The position numbers and the translations under genes are program-made. The notes under the pieces were generated by a model. That model saw nothing but the letters and a program-made list of their open reading frames with translations. It was not told where the DNA came from and made no database searches. Below are positions 5,771-6,544 of a DNA stretch of 6,544 bases, piece by piece. This DNA comes from Lachnospiraceae bacterium UBA3332 (lineage in GTDB: Bacteria; Bacillota; Clostridia; Lachnospirales; Lachnospiraceae). The DNA lies in assembly GCA_002361095.1 (NCBI GenBank), contig DERU01000137.1, positions 1 through 6,544 of the forward strand. Reading direction: 5' to 3'. The number at the start of each line of letters is the position of its first letter. The stretch's first letter is position 1.

Positions 5771-6544
5771 ATGCTTAAGGAATTGCCGGGGATGATTCTG
5801 AATGCCGAGACAATCAGTTATATCGGAAAGATAGAGAATATCACCGGGATGTCCATGCAGGCATCCGGCAGCAATACCAGTATCGGTGATATCGTTCTTA
5901 TCTATAACGAGAAGCAGAAAAAAGAAATTCCTGCGGAAGTTGTAGGTTTTCGGGATGACAAGGTACAGTTGATGGCGTACGAAAATATTAATGGCATTGG
6001 CTCCGACAGTTATGTACGCAACACGAGAAAGCGGTTAAAGATTCCGGTGGGCGAGTTCTTAAGGGGCAGAATCATCGACGCGCTGGGACACCCGATCGAC
6101 AATAAAGGCCCGTTTGAGTCGGGCAAATACTATTACGTAGAAAGCCCCAGCATCAATCCGCTTGACCGGCCGCCGATACGGGAGACGCTGGAGTTCGGCG
6201 TCAAGGCGATCGACGGATTGAATACCATAGGAAAAGGCCAGCGTATCGGCATATTTGCCGGGAGCGGCGTGGGCAAGAGTACCCTGATGGGTATGATCGC
6301 CCGCAACGTCAAGGCGGATATCAACGTCATCGCCCTGGTGGGGGAGCGGGGCCGGGAGCTGGTGGAGTTCATCGAGCGGGACCTGGGGCCGGAGGGCCTC
6401 AGCCGCAGCGTGGTGGTGGTGGCCACCTCGGACCAGCCGGCGATGATGCGCTCCAAGTGCGCCCTCACCGCCACCGCCATCGCCGAGTTCTTCCGGGATC
6501 AGGGCAAGGACGTGCTGCTGATGATGGACTCGCTGACCCGGTTC
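5771..6544 (+). CDS. fliI: Flagellum-specific export ATPase FliI (3' end missing)
   Basis: FliI is the cytoplasmic ATPase of flagellar type III export, related to the F1 beta subunit; it forms a hexamer that engages and unfolds substrates with FliH. Only the first 258 of roughly 435-440 codons are in the window. The N-terminal beta-barrel domain (about 15-95) ends in LRGRIIDALGHPID (97-110). DRPPIRETLEFGVKAIDGL (132-150) precedes the Walker A loop GSGVGKST (164-171). Further conserved segments are VIALVGERGREL (186-197), ATSDQPAMMR (218-227) and the Walker B end LLMMDSLTRF (249-258). ATG 5771 has AAAGGAG nine bases upstream. From about codon 175 (6293) base composition changes sharply: 82 of 84 codons end in G or C, compared with 32 of the first 60, while the protein stays a good FliI. 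See the composition entry and finding. Confidence 0.95.
   Translation, partial: MLKELPGMILNAETISYIGKIENITGMSMQASGSNTSIGDIVLIYNEKQKKEIPAEVVGFRDDKVQLMAYENINGIGSDSYVRNTRKRLKIPVGEFLRGRIIDALGHPIDNKGPFESGKYYYVESPSINPLDRPPIRETLEFGVKAIDGLNTIGKGQRIGIFAGSGVGKSTLMGMIARNVKADINVIALVGERGRELVEFIERDLGPEGLSRSVVVVATSDQPAMMRSKCALTATAIAEFFRDQGKDVLLMMDSLTRF
6293..6544 (+). other. High-GC block within fliI (composition break)
   Basis: Hand counts per 60 bases give GC of 43% at 5761-5820, 42% at 5941-6000, 55-60% over 6061-6300, then 68, 72, 72 and 63% over 6301-6540. The last A/T-ending codons before the block are agt (6278) and ggt (6290); afterwards only two gat codons break an otherwise all-G/C third position. 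The change coincides with the conserved Walker A region. Either a homologous exchange with a high-GC donor or an assembly chimera would give this pattern. Confidence 0.75.

Overview
The window looks like chromosomal DNA from a motile low-to-mid-GC Bacillota (Clostridia). A Lachnospiraceae-type genome is my best guess, from gene order, strong AGGAGG-type ribosome binding sites and the style of the flagellar proteins. That placement is inferred from family resemblance, not from a search. All genes lie on the plus strand.

Layout. Positions 1-1290 hold the 3' part of a gene for an FtsA/PilM-type actin-like protein. It has a long extra C-terminal region: small beta-rich modules, a 4 x 12-residue tandem repeat and a Pro/Glu-rich linker. 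From 1389 onward is the start of a flagellar basal body/export gene cluster: flgB (proximal rod), then a 229-base non-coding gap where flgC is normally found, then fliE (MS ring-rod adaptor), fliF (MS ring), fliG (rotor/switch), fliH (export ATPase regulator) and the first 258 codons of fliI (export ATPase), which runs off the end.

The products form one machine. FliF makes the membrane ring. FliG binds its cytoplasmic tail and transmits torque. FliE connects the ring to the FlgB/FlgC rod. FliH and FliI deliver and energise export of the rod, hook and filament subunits. fliF-fliG and fliG-fliH overlap and fliH-fliI are 14 bases apart, so fliE to fliI look like one transcription unit. The flgB-fliE gap holds a long hairpin, a tandem 10-bp repeat and a good sigma-A-type promoter, which suggests that fliE onward is transcribed separately from flgB.

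Two things stand out. First, flgC is missing between flgB and fliE. Second, base composition changes abruptly inside fliI near 6293: GC rises to about 69% and 82 of the last 84 codons end in G or C, while the reading frame and the FliI protein sequence continue unbroken. That suggests recombination with a high-GC relative or a chimeric assembly joined at the conserved Walker A region. I found no RNA genes, CRISPR arrays, insertion sequences or phage genes. I did not find a clearly novel system; the most unusual protein is the extended FtsA-like one.
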